Shown: one piece after another, positions 9,101-17,577 of the stretch
Numbering within the stretch: position 1 is the stretch's first letter
Layout of the letters: every line of letters begins with the position of its first letter
NCBI GenBank assembly: GCA_017447265.1
Contig: JAFSOA010000001.1
Coordinates: forward strand, 248,001-312,000
Length of the DNA stretch: 64,000 nt
Reading direction: 5' to 3'
Source of the DNA: Bacteroidales bacterium
GTDB taxonomy: Bacteria > Bacteroidota > Bacteroidia > Bacteroidales > UBA932
Notes under the pieces: generated by a model
Seen by the model: only the letters and a program-made list of their open reading frames with translations
Told to the model about the DNA's origin: nothing
The model's database searches: none
Position numbers and translations under genes: made by a program

Positions 9101-11524
9101 ATGAAAAACAATACCAACAAGAAAGTAACGCGGAACGAGCAGATCAATCTGGTAGATATCTTCTACTATCTGCTCTCCAATTGGATATGGTTTGTGATCT
9201 GCATGATCCTGGCCTTGGGTATCGGCTATATGCTATATGCCCGGCGGCCCTTGGTCTATACCAACAAGATTACGGCCGTCCTGAAGGACCCCAGCCAGGG
9301 CGTGACCCGTTCCGCCCGACTGGATGCCTACGACAACATGATCAATGCCGTATCCGTGAGCTACGAAGAGCTCCAGCTCAAATCGTGGACCCTGATGACG
9401 GAGGTCGTCAAGGAACTGGGCATCGACGTCAGTTATACTGAGCACATCAAGTTCCGGGACGTGGAGCGCTATACCTCCCACTGCCCTTTCATCGCGAAAT
9501 TCTCCCGCGAGGTGGACGATCCCGGCCTGTTTGACATTTCGGTGACCCCGCTGGAAGGGGAGATCCTTCGGATTGACAAGGGAGCGGAAGGTATGGAAGT
9601 GGCGGCCTTTGGGGATACCGTCCGTGTCGGAACCGGAAAGATCGTTTTCGTACCGACGGAACGATACATTCCGGAGTATTACAATATCCCCATCCGCGTC
9701 AAGCGCGGCAACATGCCGGTCGTGGTCAGCCGTTTCGTCAATCAGCTCACGGTTACGCACGAAGATGGCATCTTGACCCTGGTGATGCGCGACGGCAATG
9801 CACAACGCCTGGCGGATATCCTGAATACCCTGGTCATCAAATATAATGAGGGCGCCATTCGGGAGAAAAACAAAGTGGCGGTCAATACGGCCAAGTTCAT
9901 TGAAGAACGCCTGATGATCATCGAGGAAGAGCTGGGCGGTGTCGAGGGGAATTTGGCCCGTTTCCAGCGTTCCAACCAGTTGATGGATGTGGATGAAGCG
10001 GCTATGAACTACCTCACGGAGAGCCGTACTTTCAGCAACGAGATAATTGAGATCGAGACCCGGATATCCCTGGCCTCCCATCTCCGGGATTATATTCTCT
10101 CAGCAGGGAATGCGCTGCAGATGATTCCGGCCAATACGGGTTTGGATGACCCGAATCTGGAAGTCGCCATCAACCAGTACAACGAGCTGGTGATGCGCCG
10201 CGACGAGCTTATTGCCGCCAGTAGCGTGGAGAGCCCGGCGGTCAATAAGATCGAGAATTCGATGGTTCTGCAGCGGAACAATGTGCTGGGCCTCATCCAG
10301 AACCTCCAGAACAGTTTGGAACTCAAGCGGAATGACCTTACCCGCCGGGAAGAGGCTTCCGTCCGTAAGTATGCGGCGATGCCGGGCAAGGCACGCGAGA
10401 TGATGGAGATCGAGCGCCAGCAGTCCATCAAGGAGGCCCTCTATATTTTCCTGCTCAACAAGCGCGAGGAGAATGCCCTCTCGCAGGCGATGGCCGACGA
10501 TAACATCCGCGCCATCGACCCGGCCGTGGCCTGGTATTCTCCTTCGTATCCCAACAAGATGAAGGTCGTCATCCTGTCCGTCCTGGTGGGCCTTCTGGTC
10601 CCGATCGTGATCCTCATCGCCCGCCTCTTCCTCGACACGAAAATCCGGACGCGCAAGGAGATCGAGGAGAACATCGATGTGCCGTTCCTGGCCGAGATTC
10701 CGTTCAACCGCGACATGCGCCGCTTTATCTGGAGGGACAAGTATCGCCTCAAGGGCAGCAAGGAGCCTTCTCCGTTTGTGTACGACCCCGGTTCCCGCAG
10801 CATCTTCACGGAGGCCATGCGCATGATGTGCACCAACCTGGCTTTCCTCGATCCCGACTGCGTGTTGCCGATGGTCATCGGCAGTACGTCGTACTCGTCG
10901 CATTCGGGCAAGACCTTCATCGTGGCGAACATGGCATCCTGCCTGGCAGACGCCAAGAAGCGGGTGGTCCTCGTGGATACGGACATGCGCAAGCGCTCGC
11001 TCTCCGGAGAACTGGAACTGAAGCACAAGACGACAGGCCTGTCGAACTACCTCTACGATCTCGATCTGCAGCTCGAGGATATCCTCCACAAGGACGTGAA
11101 GCCAGGCATCGACTTCATTCCGGCCGGTTCCACGCCGCCCAACCCTGGCGAACTGCTGAGCCGCCCGCGTTTCGATGAACTGATCAAACAGCTGCGCGGC
11201 CTGTACGACTACATCCTGATCGACGGCGTACCGGTGCAGATGCTGTCCGAGCCGTTGATCGTCAACCGGGTGGTCGACTGCAACATCTTCGTCCTGCGCA
11301 GCGGCCAGCTCGACCGCCGTATCCTCCCGCAGCTCGACGAACTCAACGAGAACCGTCACCTGACCAACATGGCCATCGTCTTCAACGGCCCCGAGATCAA
11401 GCGCCGCCACGGCTGGGGCTTCGGTTCCTATGGTTACGGCTACGGTTATGGATATGGCAACAATTACAATGCCTACGAAGAAGAAGGCAAGAAACCCTTC
11501 TGGAAACGTCTCTTTGGCAAATGA
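9101..11524 (+). CDS. Wzc-type chain-length co-polymerase with bacterial tyrosine-kinase domain
   Basis: An 807-residue inner-membrane protein. A Wzz domain starts with TM1 at ~25-46 and a long periplasmic coiled coil ends at TM2 (VVILSVLVGLLVPIVILI, ~490-508). The cytoplasmic BY-kinase domain has a Walker A variant ending SGKT (~600), Walker A' VVLVDTDMRK (~625) and Walker B YDYILIDG (~705). The C-terminus is a tyrosine/glycine cluster (YGYGYGYGYG, then YNAYEEE, ~780-795), the autophosphorylation tail that controls chain length. Fusion of co-polymerase and kinase is the Gram-negative arrangement. Its stop overlaps the small HAD phosphatase gene (ATGA). No LMW tyrosine phosphatase (Wzb) gene is seen in the window. 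Confidence 0.92.
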   Translation: MKNNTNKKVTRNEQINLVDIFYYLLSNWIWFVICMILALGIGYMLYARRPLVYTNKITAVLKDPSQGVTRSARLDAYDNMINAVSVSYEELQLKSWTLMTEVVKELGIDVSYTEHIKFRDVERYTSHCPFIAKFSREVDDPGLFDISVTPLEGEILRIDKGAEGMEVAAFGDTVRVGTGKIVFVPTERYIPEYYNIPIRVKRGNMPVVVSRFVNQLTVTHEDGILTLVMRDGNAQRLADILNTLVIKYNEGAIREKNKVAVNTAKFIEERLMIIEEELGGVEGNLARFQRSNQLMDVDEAAMNYLTESRTFSNEIIEIETRISLASHLRDYILSAGNALQMIPANTGLDDPNLEVAINQYNELVMRRDELIAASSVESPAVNKIENSMVLQRNNVLGLIQNLQNSLELKRNDLTRREEASVRKYAAMPGKAREMMEIERQQSIKEALYIFLLNKREENALSQAMADDNIRAIDPAVAWYSPSYPNKMKVVILSVLVGLLVPIVILIARLFLDTKIRTRKEIEENIDVPFLAEIPFNRDMRRFIWRDKYRLKGSKEPSPFVYDPGSRSIFTEAMRMMCTNLAFLDPDCVLPMVIGSTSYSSHSGKTFIVANMASCLADAKKRVVLVDTDMRKRSLSGELELKHKTTGLSNYLYDLDLQLEDILHKDVKPGIDFIPAGSTPPNPGELLSRPRFDELIKQLRGLYDYILIDGVPVQMLSEPLIVNRVVDCNIFVLRSGQLDRRILPQLDELNENRHLTNMAIVFNGPEIKRRHGWGFGSYGYGYGYGYGNNYNAYEEEGKKPFWKRLFGK

Positions 11525-11922
11525 CCATTGCAGTAGATTTTGACGGCACGATCGTCGAACACAGATATCCGGAGATCGGGAAGGAGAAGCCCTTTGCCAT
11601 CCAGTGCCTGAAGCAGTTGCAGCAGGAAGGCAACCGGCTGATCCTTTGGACCTCCCGGGAAGGCAAGCTGTTGGAGGACGCCGTGGCGTTCTGCCATGAA
11701 CGCGGACTCGATTTCTATGCGGTCAACAGCAACCAGCCTGATGACGCGCTGTTCAAGTACCCGTCCGCCAAAGTAATCGCCGATGTCTATATCGACGACC
11801 GCAACTTGGGTGGCATCCCCGATGACTGGGGAGCGATCTACGAGATGATTACGAAAAAGCGGGCGGAACTCAGGTCCGCCCGTCATGCAAAGAAATCCAT
11901 CTTTCCCTGGCGTCGCCGTTGA
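11521..11922 (+). CDS. HAD-superfamily phosphatase, BT0820-like
   Basis: A 133-residue, cap-less HAD protein. It has motif I AVDFDGTIVEH (catalytic Asp pair, residues ~6-8), motif II LWTSREG (~43), a candidate motif III Lys at AKVIADVY and motif IV YIDDRNLGG (~90). Short HAD proteins of this kind occur across Bacteroides and are annotated as hydrolases of unknown substrate. Its start codon overlaps the stop of the tyrosine-kinase gene, so it is the last gene of the exopolysaccharide operon. A role in dephosphorylating the kinase or a sugar phosphate is inference only. Confidence 0.75.
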   Translation: MTIAVDFDGTIVEHRYPEIGKEKPFAIQCLKQLQQEGNRLILWTSREGKLLEDAVAFCHERGLDFYAVNSNQPDDALFKYPSAKVIADVYIDDRNLGGIPDDWGAIYEMITKKRAELRSARHAKKSIFPWRRR

Positions 11923-11937
11923 GGCGGATGTCTGCGG

Positions 11938-12930
11938 CTATTTGTTGCGCAGATGCCGCATCCTGTAGCGGCTCAAGGCAGGGAAATTGAGGTGGCGCCG
12001 CACCTTGTCGGGGTGCATCTCGTCGAACTTGATGAGGATGCCCGCCTCAATGACATCACCGAATTCGTCGTTGATGCCAGCGCCGAACGACTTCATCGTC
12101 GGCGACATGTTCATGTACGTATTGACCAGCGGAGGGATGTTGACACCCATCTGCTGGATTTCCCGCTTGAGGATCTTGTAGTCGGCTGCGAAGTCGTCTT
12201 CGGTCAAGATCTTGCCGAAGTCGCGTGAGGTCTTGATCTTGACAGGGTTCTTGGGGATGACCATGCGGTCCAGACGCTCCTGCAGTCCGGTTCCCCAGGA
12301 GCCGAAATGCTTGCGCAGGAAGTAGAGCAGCATGGCCAGCCCTTTTTCAGGGAACGACGGGTAGATCGTCATCTTCCCGAAGAAGTATTCCATCCGTCCC
12401 TTGTAGAGCACGATCAGGCCGCCCAGACCGTCGAACAGATTGTCGAGGGCGTAGAGGCTCTTCATGCCATGTTCGGAGCTCTGATACTCCGGACGGATGA
12501 AGGAGCGGCTGAGCTCGATGGTGCGCAGGAAACCGTTCCGGAGGTAACGCTGCGTGAAGCGGAACAGGTGGGAGGAAGGCATGATGGGCTGTCCGAAGCG
12601 GTCGTACATCACGTCGTCGCCCAGCACGTAGCGGTAGCCGCCGATGATGCACTCGGCTTCCGGATCCCAGAGGACGAGCTGTTTGTACTTGAAGGCCGGG
12701 TCCAGGTCGAAGGCGTCGAGGTCGACTTCCTTGCCGGTGCCGCCGCCGCCGTTGCGGAAAGCGATTTCCCGCAGGCGGCCGATTTCGCGCATGACGTTGG
12801 GCGCGGTCTGGTTGTCGATGATATAGAGTTTGTTGCCCGCATGATTGGTGTCGCGCAGGAAGCATTTTTCATTGAGTTCCTGTTTCAGAAGCTCTTTGTC
12901 GACGGGTTCGACAAGGGGTTTAGTTTTCAT
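11938..12930 (-). CDS. glsB: GlsB-type N-acyltransferase (glycine lipid synthesis, GNAT fold)
   Basis: A 330-residue OlsB-like acyltransferase. Recognisable parts are NVMREIGRLREIAFRNGGGGTG (~45-65), ECIIGGYRYVLGDD and the TIELSRSFIRPEYQ segment (~140). In Bacteroides thetaiotaomicron GlsB adds a 3-hydroxy-fatty acyl chain from acyl-ACP to the amino group of glycine, giving commendamide-type lipids. GlsA then adds the second chain. The gene overlaps glsA by 11 nt on the same strand, so both are expressed from the promoter upstream of glsA. The substrate assignment is by family and pairing. Confidence 0.82.
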   Translation of the reverse strand: MKTKPLVEPVDKELLKQELNEKCFLRDTNHAGNKLYIIDNQTAPNVMREIGRLREIAFRNGGGGTGKEVDLDAFDLDPAFKYKQLVLWDPEAECIIGGYRYVLGDDVMYDRFGQPIMPSSHLFRFTQRYLRNGFLRTIELSRSFIRPEYQSSEHGMKSLYALDNLFDGLGGLIVLYKGRMEYFFGKMTIYPSFPEKGLAMLLYFLRKHFGSWGTGLQERLDRMVIPKNPVKIKTSRDFGKILTEDDFAADYKILKREIQQMGVNIPPLVNTYMNMSPTMKSFGAGINDEFGDVIEAGILIKFDEMHPDKVRRHLNFPALSRYRMRHLRNK

Positions 12931-13750
12931 GCATTTCCGTGTTTTTCAGCTCATAGACTTTCTCCCGCACCCAGGCCGCCCATTCAAGGTCGGTTTTGTC
13001 TTTGGTGAAGGTCTGCCAGGGGATGGGCTTGCCGAACACCAGGGTATAGGACTTGTGCTGGGTCTTGTACAGCTCGTCGGGAAGTGTGAGCATGGCAATG
13101 TTCAATTTCAGTTTCAATAAGTTGCGCAGCTTGTCGATGCAGTAGAAGCGCCTGGAGTTTTCGCCGCTGAACCAGACCGGCACGATATCGCGGTGTGCAT
13201 GCCGGCTCTTGGTGATGAAGGTTTTTTTCCAGGGGAGATCCTGCACCACCCCGTCGATCTTGCGGGAGCAGAGCCCGGCCGGGAAAATGATGACCTGGCG
13301 GTCGGAGTCGAAGGCCTCGTTGATCATTCGGACCAGGTCGGCGCTCTGGCCACCGAGCTTGTTGACGGGTACGGTGTATTCGGCAATGGGCTTGATGGCC
13401 ATGAGCAGGTCGTTGGCCGGAATGACGATCCGGCCGTCGAACTTGCGGCCTACCTGCCCGATTACGCTCAGGGCGTCGATGCCGCCCAGCGGATGGTTGC
13501 TGGCGAAGGTGTAACGTCCATCCTTCGGGATGTTCTCCAGCCCTTTCACGGTGAGATGGATGTCGTAATAGACCAGCGCCTGCTCCGCAAACTCCACGCC
13601 CAGCCATCCCTGCTTCAGGTAGCCGTTCAGGTGGTCTTGATGGATGAATTTCTTGAGCCAGTTCAGGACCGGCTTGGGAATCTTCTTGTCGCCGAAGCGC
13701 TGTTTGACGATGGCGTCCAGGTCGAGGGTGACGGTTTCGTTGACGGGCAT
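12920..13750 (-). CDS. glsA: GlsA-type O-acyltransferase (PlsC/LPLAT domain)
   Basis: A 276-residue protein with the lysophospholipid acyltransferase fold: FASNHPLGGIDALS carries the NHxxxxD motif (~85-92) and IIFPAGLCSRK the second block (~160). The start is the ATG reading MPVNETVTLDLD. A longer frame runs into the promoter and is rejected. In B. theta GlsA O-acylates N-acyl glycine to form the mature glycine lipid of the envelope. It precedes and overlaps glsB. A -7 box TACATTTG lies ~36 nt upstream on the same strand, and the divergent LysE-type gene has its own box. Confidence 0.8.
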   Translation of the reverse strand: MPVNETVTLDLDAIVKQRFGDKKIPKPVLNWLKKFIHQDHLNGYLKQGWLGVEFAEQALVYYDIHLTVKGLENIPKDGRYTFASNHPLGGIDALSVIGQVGRKFDGRIVIPANDLLMAIKPIAEYTVPVNKLGGQSADLVRMINEAFDSDRQVIIFPAGLCSRKIDGVVQDLPWKKTFITKSRHAHRDIVPVWFSGENSRRFYCIDKLRNLLKLKLNIAMLTLPDELYKTQHKSYTLVFGKPIPWQTFTKDKTDLEWAAWVREKVYELKNTEMHEN

Positions 13751-13786
13751 GGGTACGAAAGGGCCGATTAGAATAAGGTTCGGGTG

Positions 13787-13794
13787 CAAATGTA
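13787..13794 (-). promoter_or_regulatory. -7 box of glsA-glsB
   Basis: TACATTTG on the minus strand fits the Bacteroidetes -7 consensus TAnnTTTG. A start site ~5 nt downstream would give a leader of about 30 nt before glsA. The divergent LysE-gene promoter lies only 22 bp further, so the two polymerase footprints would overlap. Confidence 0.6.
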
Positions 13795-13816
13795 AACAAT
13801 CTTCGTCAGAAATAGC

Positions 13817-13824
13817 TATTTTTG
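13817..13824 (+). promoter_or_regulatory. -7 box of the LysE-type exporter gene
   Basis: TATTTTTG, 12 nt before the chosen ATG. It shows that the in-frame TTG at the last bases of the box cannot be the start codon, because it would lie upstream of the transcript. Confidence 0.6.
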
Positions 13825-13836
13825 CAAGATAAAACA

Positions 13837-14520
13837 ATGGGCAAGCTATTTTTTGACGCGGTCGTCTTCGGCCTGACACTTTCGCTGGTTTTCGGATTTG
13901 GACCGGCGTTCTTCACCCTGTTGCAAACAAGCATCGACCGGGGCTTCCGGTCTGCTGCGTGGCTGGCCCTGGGGGTCATGTTCTGCGACTTGATCTTTGT
14001 TTCGCTTTGTGTGCTGACTTCCATCCAGCTGGTGGTCGAGAACGAACGGGAGATGTTTCTGTTCAGCCTGGGTGCCGGCATCATCCTGATCCTGTTCGGG
14101 TTGTACACCTTTTACCGGCGGGGCGGGAAAGATGCCTACACACATATGCAGGCCCGCATGGAGGCCATGTCGAAGGCCGGTGAGGAGGCCCCCATGCCCG
14201 AAAAGGCACCGAGCTGGTTTGTGTTCTTCGGCAAGGGCTTCCTCCTCAATTGCCTGAATCCCTTCGTGTTGTTGTTCTGGTTGAGTGCCGTGGCCGTAAC
14301 GGCCAGCAATCTGGATGGGAACAAGCCCCATATCCTGCTCTTCTTTGCCATTACGCTGGGAACCAGTTATTGCTGCGACTTGCTCAAGGCCAAGGCGGCC
14401 ACCTTCCTTCAGCGCTTCTTCAATCCCCGGCGCCTGCGCATCCTGAACCAGGCAATCGGCATCTGTCTGGTCGCGTTCGGCGTCTTCCTGATGATCCGGG
14501 GTTTCGTCAAATACCTGTAG
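13837..14520 (+). CDS. LysE/RhtB-family exporter
   Basis: A 227-residue membrane protein with six predicted helices. The N-terminus FFDAVVFGLTLSLVFGFGPAF followed by LLQTSIDRGFRSAAWLALGV matches the LysE/RhtB pattern (small, P/G-rich first helix, then a G...A.LG motif). A charged cytoplasmic loop lies at ~100-130. Members export amino acids or small metabolites. Here it diverges from glsAB and converges on the GH3-family gene (14-bp 3' overlap), so an acylated amino acid substrate is conceivable but unproven. The start is set by the -7 box position. Confidence 0.75.
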   Translation: MGKLFFDAVVFGLTLSLVFGFGPAFFTLLQTSIDRGFRSAAWLALGVMFCDLIFVSLCVLTSIQLVVENEREMFLFSLGAGIILILFGLYTFYRRGGKDAYTHMQARMEAMSKAGEEAPMPEKAPSWFVFFGKGFLLNCLNPFVLLFWLSAVAVTASNLDGNKPHILLFFAITLGTSYCCDLLKAKAATFLQRFFNPRRLRILNQAIGICLVAFGVFLMIRGFVKYL

Positions 14521-16030
14521 TCTCGCCGTTGAGTTTCAGCAGCGGGTCGATGTAGTCGCGGTTGTTGCTCAGCCGCGGAACCTTGTGCTGCCCTCCGAGT
14601 TTGCCGCGCTGTTTCATCCAGTCGTGGAAAAGTCCGGGACGGGCCTGTACCAGTTCGAGTTGCTGGAGCGTAATGTCCTTGAAGCGCTTGGCTTCATAGT
14701 CGCTGTTGACTTCCTGCAGCCTGCGGTCGAGCAGGGTGGCGAACTGCGCCAGGTCGGCGGGCGGGCGCGAGAACTCGATGAGCCACTGGTGGCGGCAGCG
14801 GGCTTCGTCATCCATGAAAACGGGGGCCGCCGTGTACTCCAGCACCATCGCACCGGTTTCCTGGCAGGCCCAGGCCAGGCCTTGTTCGGCATTGTCGACG
14901 ATGAGTTCCTCGCCGAAAGCATTGATGAAGTGCTTCGTCCGGCCCGTGATGACGAACTTGTACGGCCGGGTGGACGTGAAGCGCACCGTGTCGCCGATCA
15001 GGTAGCGCCAGAGGCCGCCGCTGGTGGAGATCACCATGGCATAGTTGCGGCCGGTCTCCACGCCCCAGACGGGGACGGCCTGCGGATGCGCGCTGTCCAG
15101 CTCGTCGAGAGGGATAAATTCATAGAACACACCGTAGTCCACCATCAGGCGCAGGGACGGGTCCGCCGGGTCGTCCTGAATGCCGAAGAAACCTTCACTG
15201 GCATTGTAGGTTTCCATATAGTGCATGCCCGGAAGGGTGATGATGTGTTCGTATTGCTTGCGGTAGGGGGTGAAAGCCACGCCGCCGTGCATGAAGACTT
15301 CCAGGTTGGGCCACACTTCGTCGATCTTGTCTTTGCCGGACAGTTCGAGCACCCGGTGCAGCACCGAAAGCATCCAGGAAGGGACACCGCTGAGACTGGT
15401 GACGTTCTGGTGCAGGGTCTCCCGGGCAATCCGGTCGCGTTTGATTTCGAAGTCGGCGAGCAGGGCTGTCTCTTTGGCCGGCACGCGGAACAGGTTGGCG
15501 ACCGGGTTGATGTTCTCGATCAGGATGGCGCTCAGGTCGCCCACCAGGCTGTGCTTCTCATTGTAGTTGGGCGCATGGCTGCCGCCCAGGATGAGGCCCT
15601 TGCCGTCGAAAAACCGGCTTTCCGGATGGTTCTTCAGGTAGAAAGCCACCGTGTCGAAGCCGCCGCGGTAGTGGGTGTCGTGCAGTCCTGCCGGGCTGAC
15701 CGGGATGAATTTCGATTTGTCGCCGGTCGTGCCGGATGACTTGGCGAACCAGCGGATCCGGCCGGGCCAGAGCAGGTCCTTCTCTCCGTGGCGCATGCGG
15801 TCGATGTCATCTCGCAGGTTCTCATAGCTGTTGACCGGTACCTGCCGGGCGAACGCGTCATATTCGCGGATCCCGGCAAAGCCGTGCGCCTTTCCATATG
15901 CTGTGCCCTGTGCCGTCCGCAGCAGCCACGCCAGCACCTTGCGCTGTTGCACATCCGCCTGCAGCGCCTCCCGCTCCAGCTTCTGGGCGCGGAGGAGGAA
16001 GGGGATACGAGCGATAGGGGAGAGATGCAT
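14507..16030 (-). CDS. GH3 auxin-responsive-family acyl-adenylating protein
   Basis: A 507-residue member of the GH3 superfamily (ANL-like adenylating fold). It contains the ATP-binding motif KSSGTTGDKSKFIPVS (~96-111), YNASEGFFGIQDDP (~280) and a C-terminal hinge region GRTKHFINAFGEEL (~375). Plant GH3 enzymes activate a carboxylate and conjugate it to an amino acid; the bacterial members, common in Bacteroidetes, have no settled role. Its neighbours (acyl-ACP thioesterase, glsAB, DUF3108) suggest an acyl or lipid substrate. It is 12 nt downstream of the DUF3108 gene on the same strand, so they are likely co-transcribed. Confidence 0.85.
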   Translation of the reverse strand: MHLSPIARIPFLLRAQKLEREALQADVQQRKVLAWLLRTAQGTAYGKAHGFAGIREYDAFARQVPVNSYENLRDDIDRMRHGEKDLLWPGRIRWFAKSSGTTGDKSKFIPVSPAGLHDTHYRGGFDTVAFYLKNHPESRFFDGKGLILGGSHAPNYNEKHSLVGDLSAILIENINPVANLFRVPAKETALLADFEIKRDRIARETLHQNVTSLSGVPSWMLSVLHRVLELSGKDKIDEVWPNLEVFMHGGVAFTPYRKQYEHIITLPGMHYMETYNASEGFFGIQDDPADPSLRLMVDYGVFYEFIPLDELDSAHPQAVPVWGVETGRNYAMVISTSGGLWRYLIGDTVRFTSTRPYKFVITGRTKHFINAFGEELIVDNAEQGLAWACQETGAMVLEYTAAPVFMDDEARCRHQWLIEFSRPPADLAQFATLLDRRLQEVNSDYEAKRFKDITLQQLELVQARPGLFHDWMKQRGKLGGQHKVPRLSNNRDYIDPLLKLNGETTGI

Positions 16031-16042
16031 GGTTTTATTTGT

Positions 16043-16741
16043 TTATTTGAGAGTGCCTTTGATCGTCCCGAACGGCAGGCCGATGGAGAAGCGCAGGGGC
16101 TGGCGGATCTCATCGTCGGAGAGGGTAAGGTGCAGGGCTTCCTTGCCTTCCTGGGAGAGGGTGACTTCGATGACGGGGACGGACTGTCCTTTATGCTTGA
16201 TATTCTTTTTCTTGTAGGAGGCAATCGTCACCGGTAGCGCGTCGTGGTCGATCAGCAGGGCGTTCGGACCGGTCTCGAGCGACGCCTTGTCGTAATCGAG
16301 GGTGCGGAGCCACCAGATCATGCCGAGCAGGTCGCGCACCGTCCCTTCCCAGGACAGGACCTCGTCGCGGTGCGGGCGGGAACTTTTGGTGATGTCCATG
16401 TGCACCTCGCCGGGTGCCAGCCATTCATAGAGGCCCTTGGCCCAGTACTTCTTTTCGGTCTGGCTGCGGGTGGCCGAGACAGGTGTCAGCGCCGCGTCTT
16501 TCCGGAAGACGGAGCCGTAGCTGCAGTCGAGCGTATAAAAACCGCCAACGGAAGCGTTGAGCGTGGCGTCAACCTGCCAGTTGGCGCCGGCGTCAACGGT
16601 CTGGTAGGTCATCGTGCCGATGTTGCCCGGGAACAGGTTGTGTCGGATGGAATAGGTCAGCGTCTCGTTTCCAAAGGAAAAAGACTGGGCCTGCAGGCCG
16701 GCTGACAGCAGCAGCAAAAGAATCGTGGCGAGTCGTCTCAT
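16043..16741 (-). CDS. DUF3108-like exported protein
   Basis: A 232-residue protein with a clear signal peptide (RRLATILLLLLSAGLQAQ) and a predicted beta-rich body (NETLTYSIRHN, GTMTYQTVDAGANW). DUF3108 proteins are periplasmic, lipocalin-like and of unknown function. The start is the ATG reading MRRLATIL; longer frames would lack a proper signal start. It is divergent from the acyl-ACP thioesterase gene and precedes the GH3-family gene. The pairing with a GH3 protein hints at handling of an acyl product in the periplasm, which is inference. Confidence 0.65.
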   Translation of the reverse strand: MRRLATILLLLLSAGLQAQSFSFGNETLTYSIRHNLFPGNIGTMTYQTVDAGANWQVDATLNASVGGFYTLDCSYGSVFRKDAALTPVSATRSQTEKKYWAKGLYEWLAPGEVHMDITKSSRPHRDEVLSWEGTVRDLLGMIWWLRTLDYDKASLETGPNALLIDHDALPVTIASYKKKNIKHKGQSVPVIEVTLSQEGKEALHLTLSDDEIRQPLRFSIGLPFGTIKGTLK

Positions 16742-16805
16742 GGTGTAAAATCCGCCTGGTGGCGAAATATTCATGCGCAACGTGCAAAAATAGTGAAACA
16801 ATCGT

Positions 16806-16813
16806 TAATTTTG
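16806..16813 (+). promoter_or_regulatory. -7 box of the acyl-ACP thioesterase gene
   Basis: TAATTTTG, ending 8 nt before the proposed ATG. The expected transcript would start only ~3-4 nt before the start codon. Confidence 0.5.
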
Positions 16814-16821
16814 AGAAAAAA

Positions 16822-17577
16822 ATGACGGAACCCATGCCTGCCTCCGATAAAATGACTGTCCGGCGCTTCCCCGTGCCCTGCTACGATACCGATGTGGCCC
16901 ACTATCTGAAACCCGGTGCCTTCATGGACCTGGCCCAGGAAATTGCCAATATCTCGGCCGATTCCCTGGGTTTCGGCTTCGACGAGCTTCAGCGCTATGG
17001 CACGGCCTGGATTCTCTCCCGCATGCACATCGAATTCCTGAACATGCCGCGCTGGAAGGACATGGTGGAACTCCAGACCTGGCACAAGGGTTTCGACGGA
17101 CCTTTCTATGTGCGCGATTTCCGGATGCTGGGCGCTGACGGGCAGCCGGCGGTCCTGGCAACTTCTTCCTGGCTGATCCTCGATATGAACACGCGCCGGC
17201 TTCTTCGCCGCGAGCACCTGGAGGACAAGCTGCCGCTCGATACGGAGCTCCATGAGCATGCCATCGAGGCGCCTTGCGGCAAGGTGACGATGCCCGGCGA
17301 CCAGCTCGAGCAGATGGCTGAGCACCGCGTGGCCTATTCGGACGTGGATTTCGTGGGGCATGCCAACAACGCACGCTATGTGGTCTGGGCCATGGACTGC
17401 CTCGATTACGGACAGGTGACGACGCAGCGCGTACGTTCCCTTCGCATCAATTTCAACAAGGAGGTCTGTCCGGGCGACACGGTCGAAATCTTCCGGGCTC
17501 CGGCCGAAGGCGGATGGATGGTGGAAGGCCGCGTGGGCGACCGTTCTTCGTTCTGCGTGGAGATGCGCTTTGCCTAG
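16822..17577 (+). CDS. Acyl-ACP thioesterase (FatA/FatB-like, double hotdog)
   Basis: A 251-residue protein with two hotdog domains. The first has VPCYDTDVAHYLKPGAFMDL, LGFGFDEL and WILSRMHIEF. The second has the matching YSDVDFVGHANNARYVVWAM (Asn and His of the catalytic set, ~185-190). It hydrolyses acyl-ACP to end chain extension and release free fatty acid. The start is the first ATG after the -7 box; in-frame ATGs 12 and 30 nt later are alternatives. It converges with the AraC gene (4-bp overlap). Released fatty acids could be re-phosphorylated by the FakAB pair encoded nearby. Confidence 0.85.
   Translation: MTEPMPASDKMTVRRFPVPCYDTDVAHYLKPGAFMDLAQEIANISADSLGFGFDELQRYGTAWILSRMHIEFLNMPRWKDMVELQTWHKGFDGPFYVRDFRMLGADGQPAVLATSSWLILDMNTRRLLRREHLEDKLPLDTELHEHAIEAPCGKVTMPGDQLEQMAEHRVAYSDVDFVGHANNARYVVWAMDCLDYGQVTTQRVRSLRINFNKEVCPGDTVEIFRAPAEGGWMVEGRVGDRSSFCVEMRFA

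Noticed and set aside
13751-13879. N-terminal extension of glsA
   Set aside because: The in-frame extension crosses the -7 box and the divergent promoter and has no family similarity.
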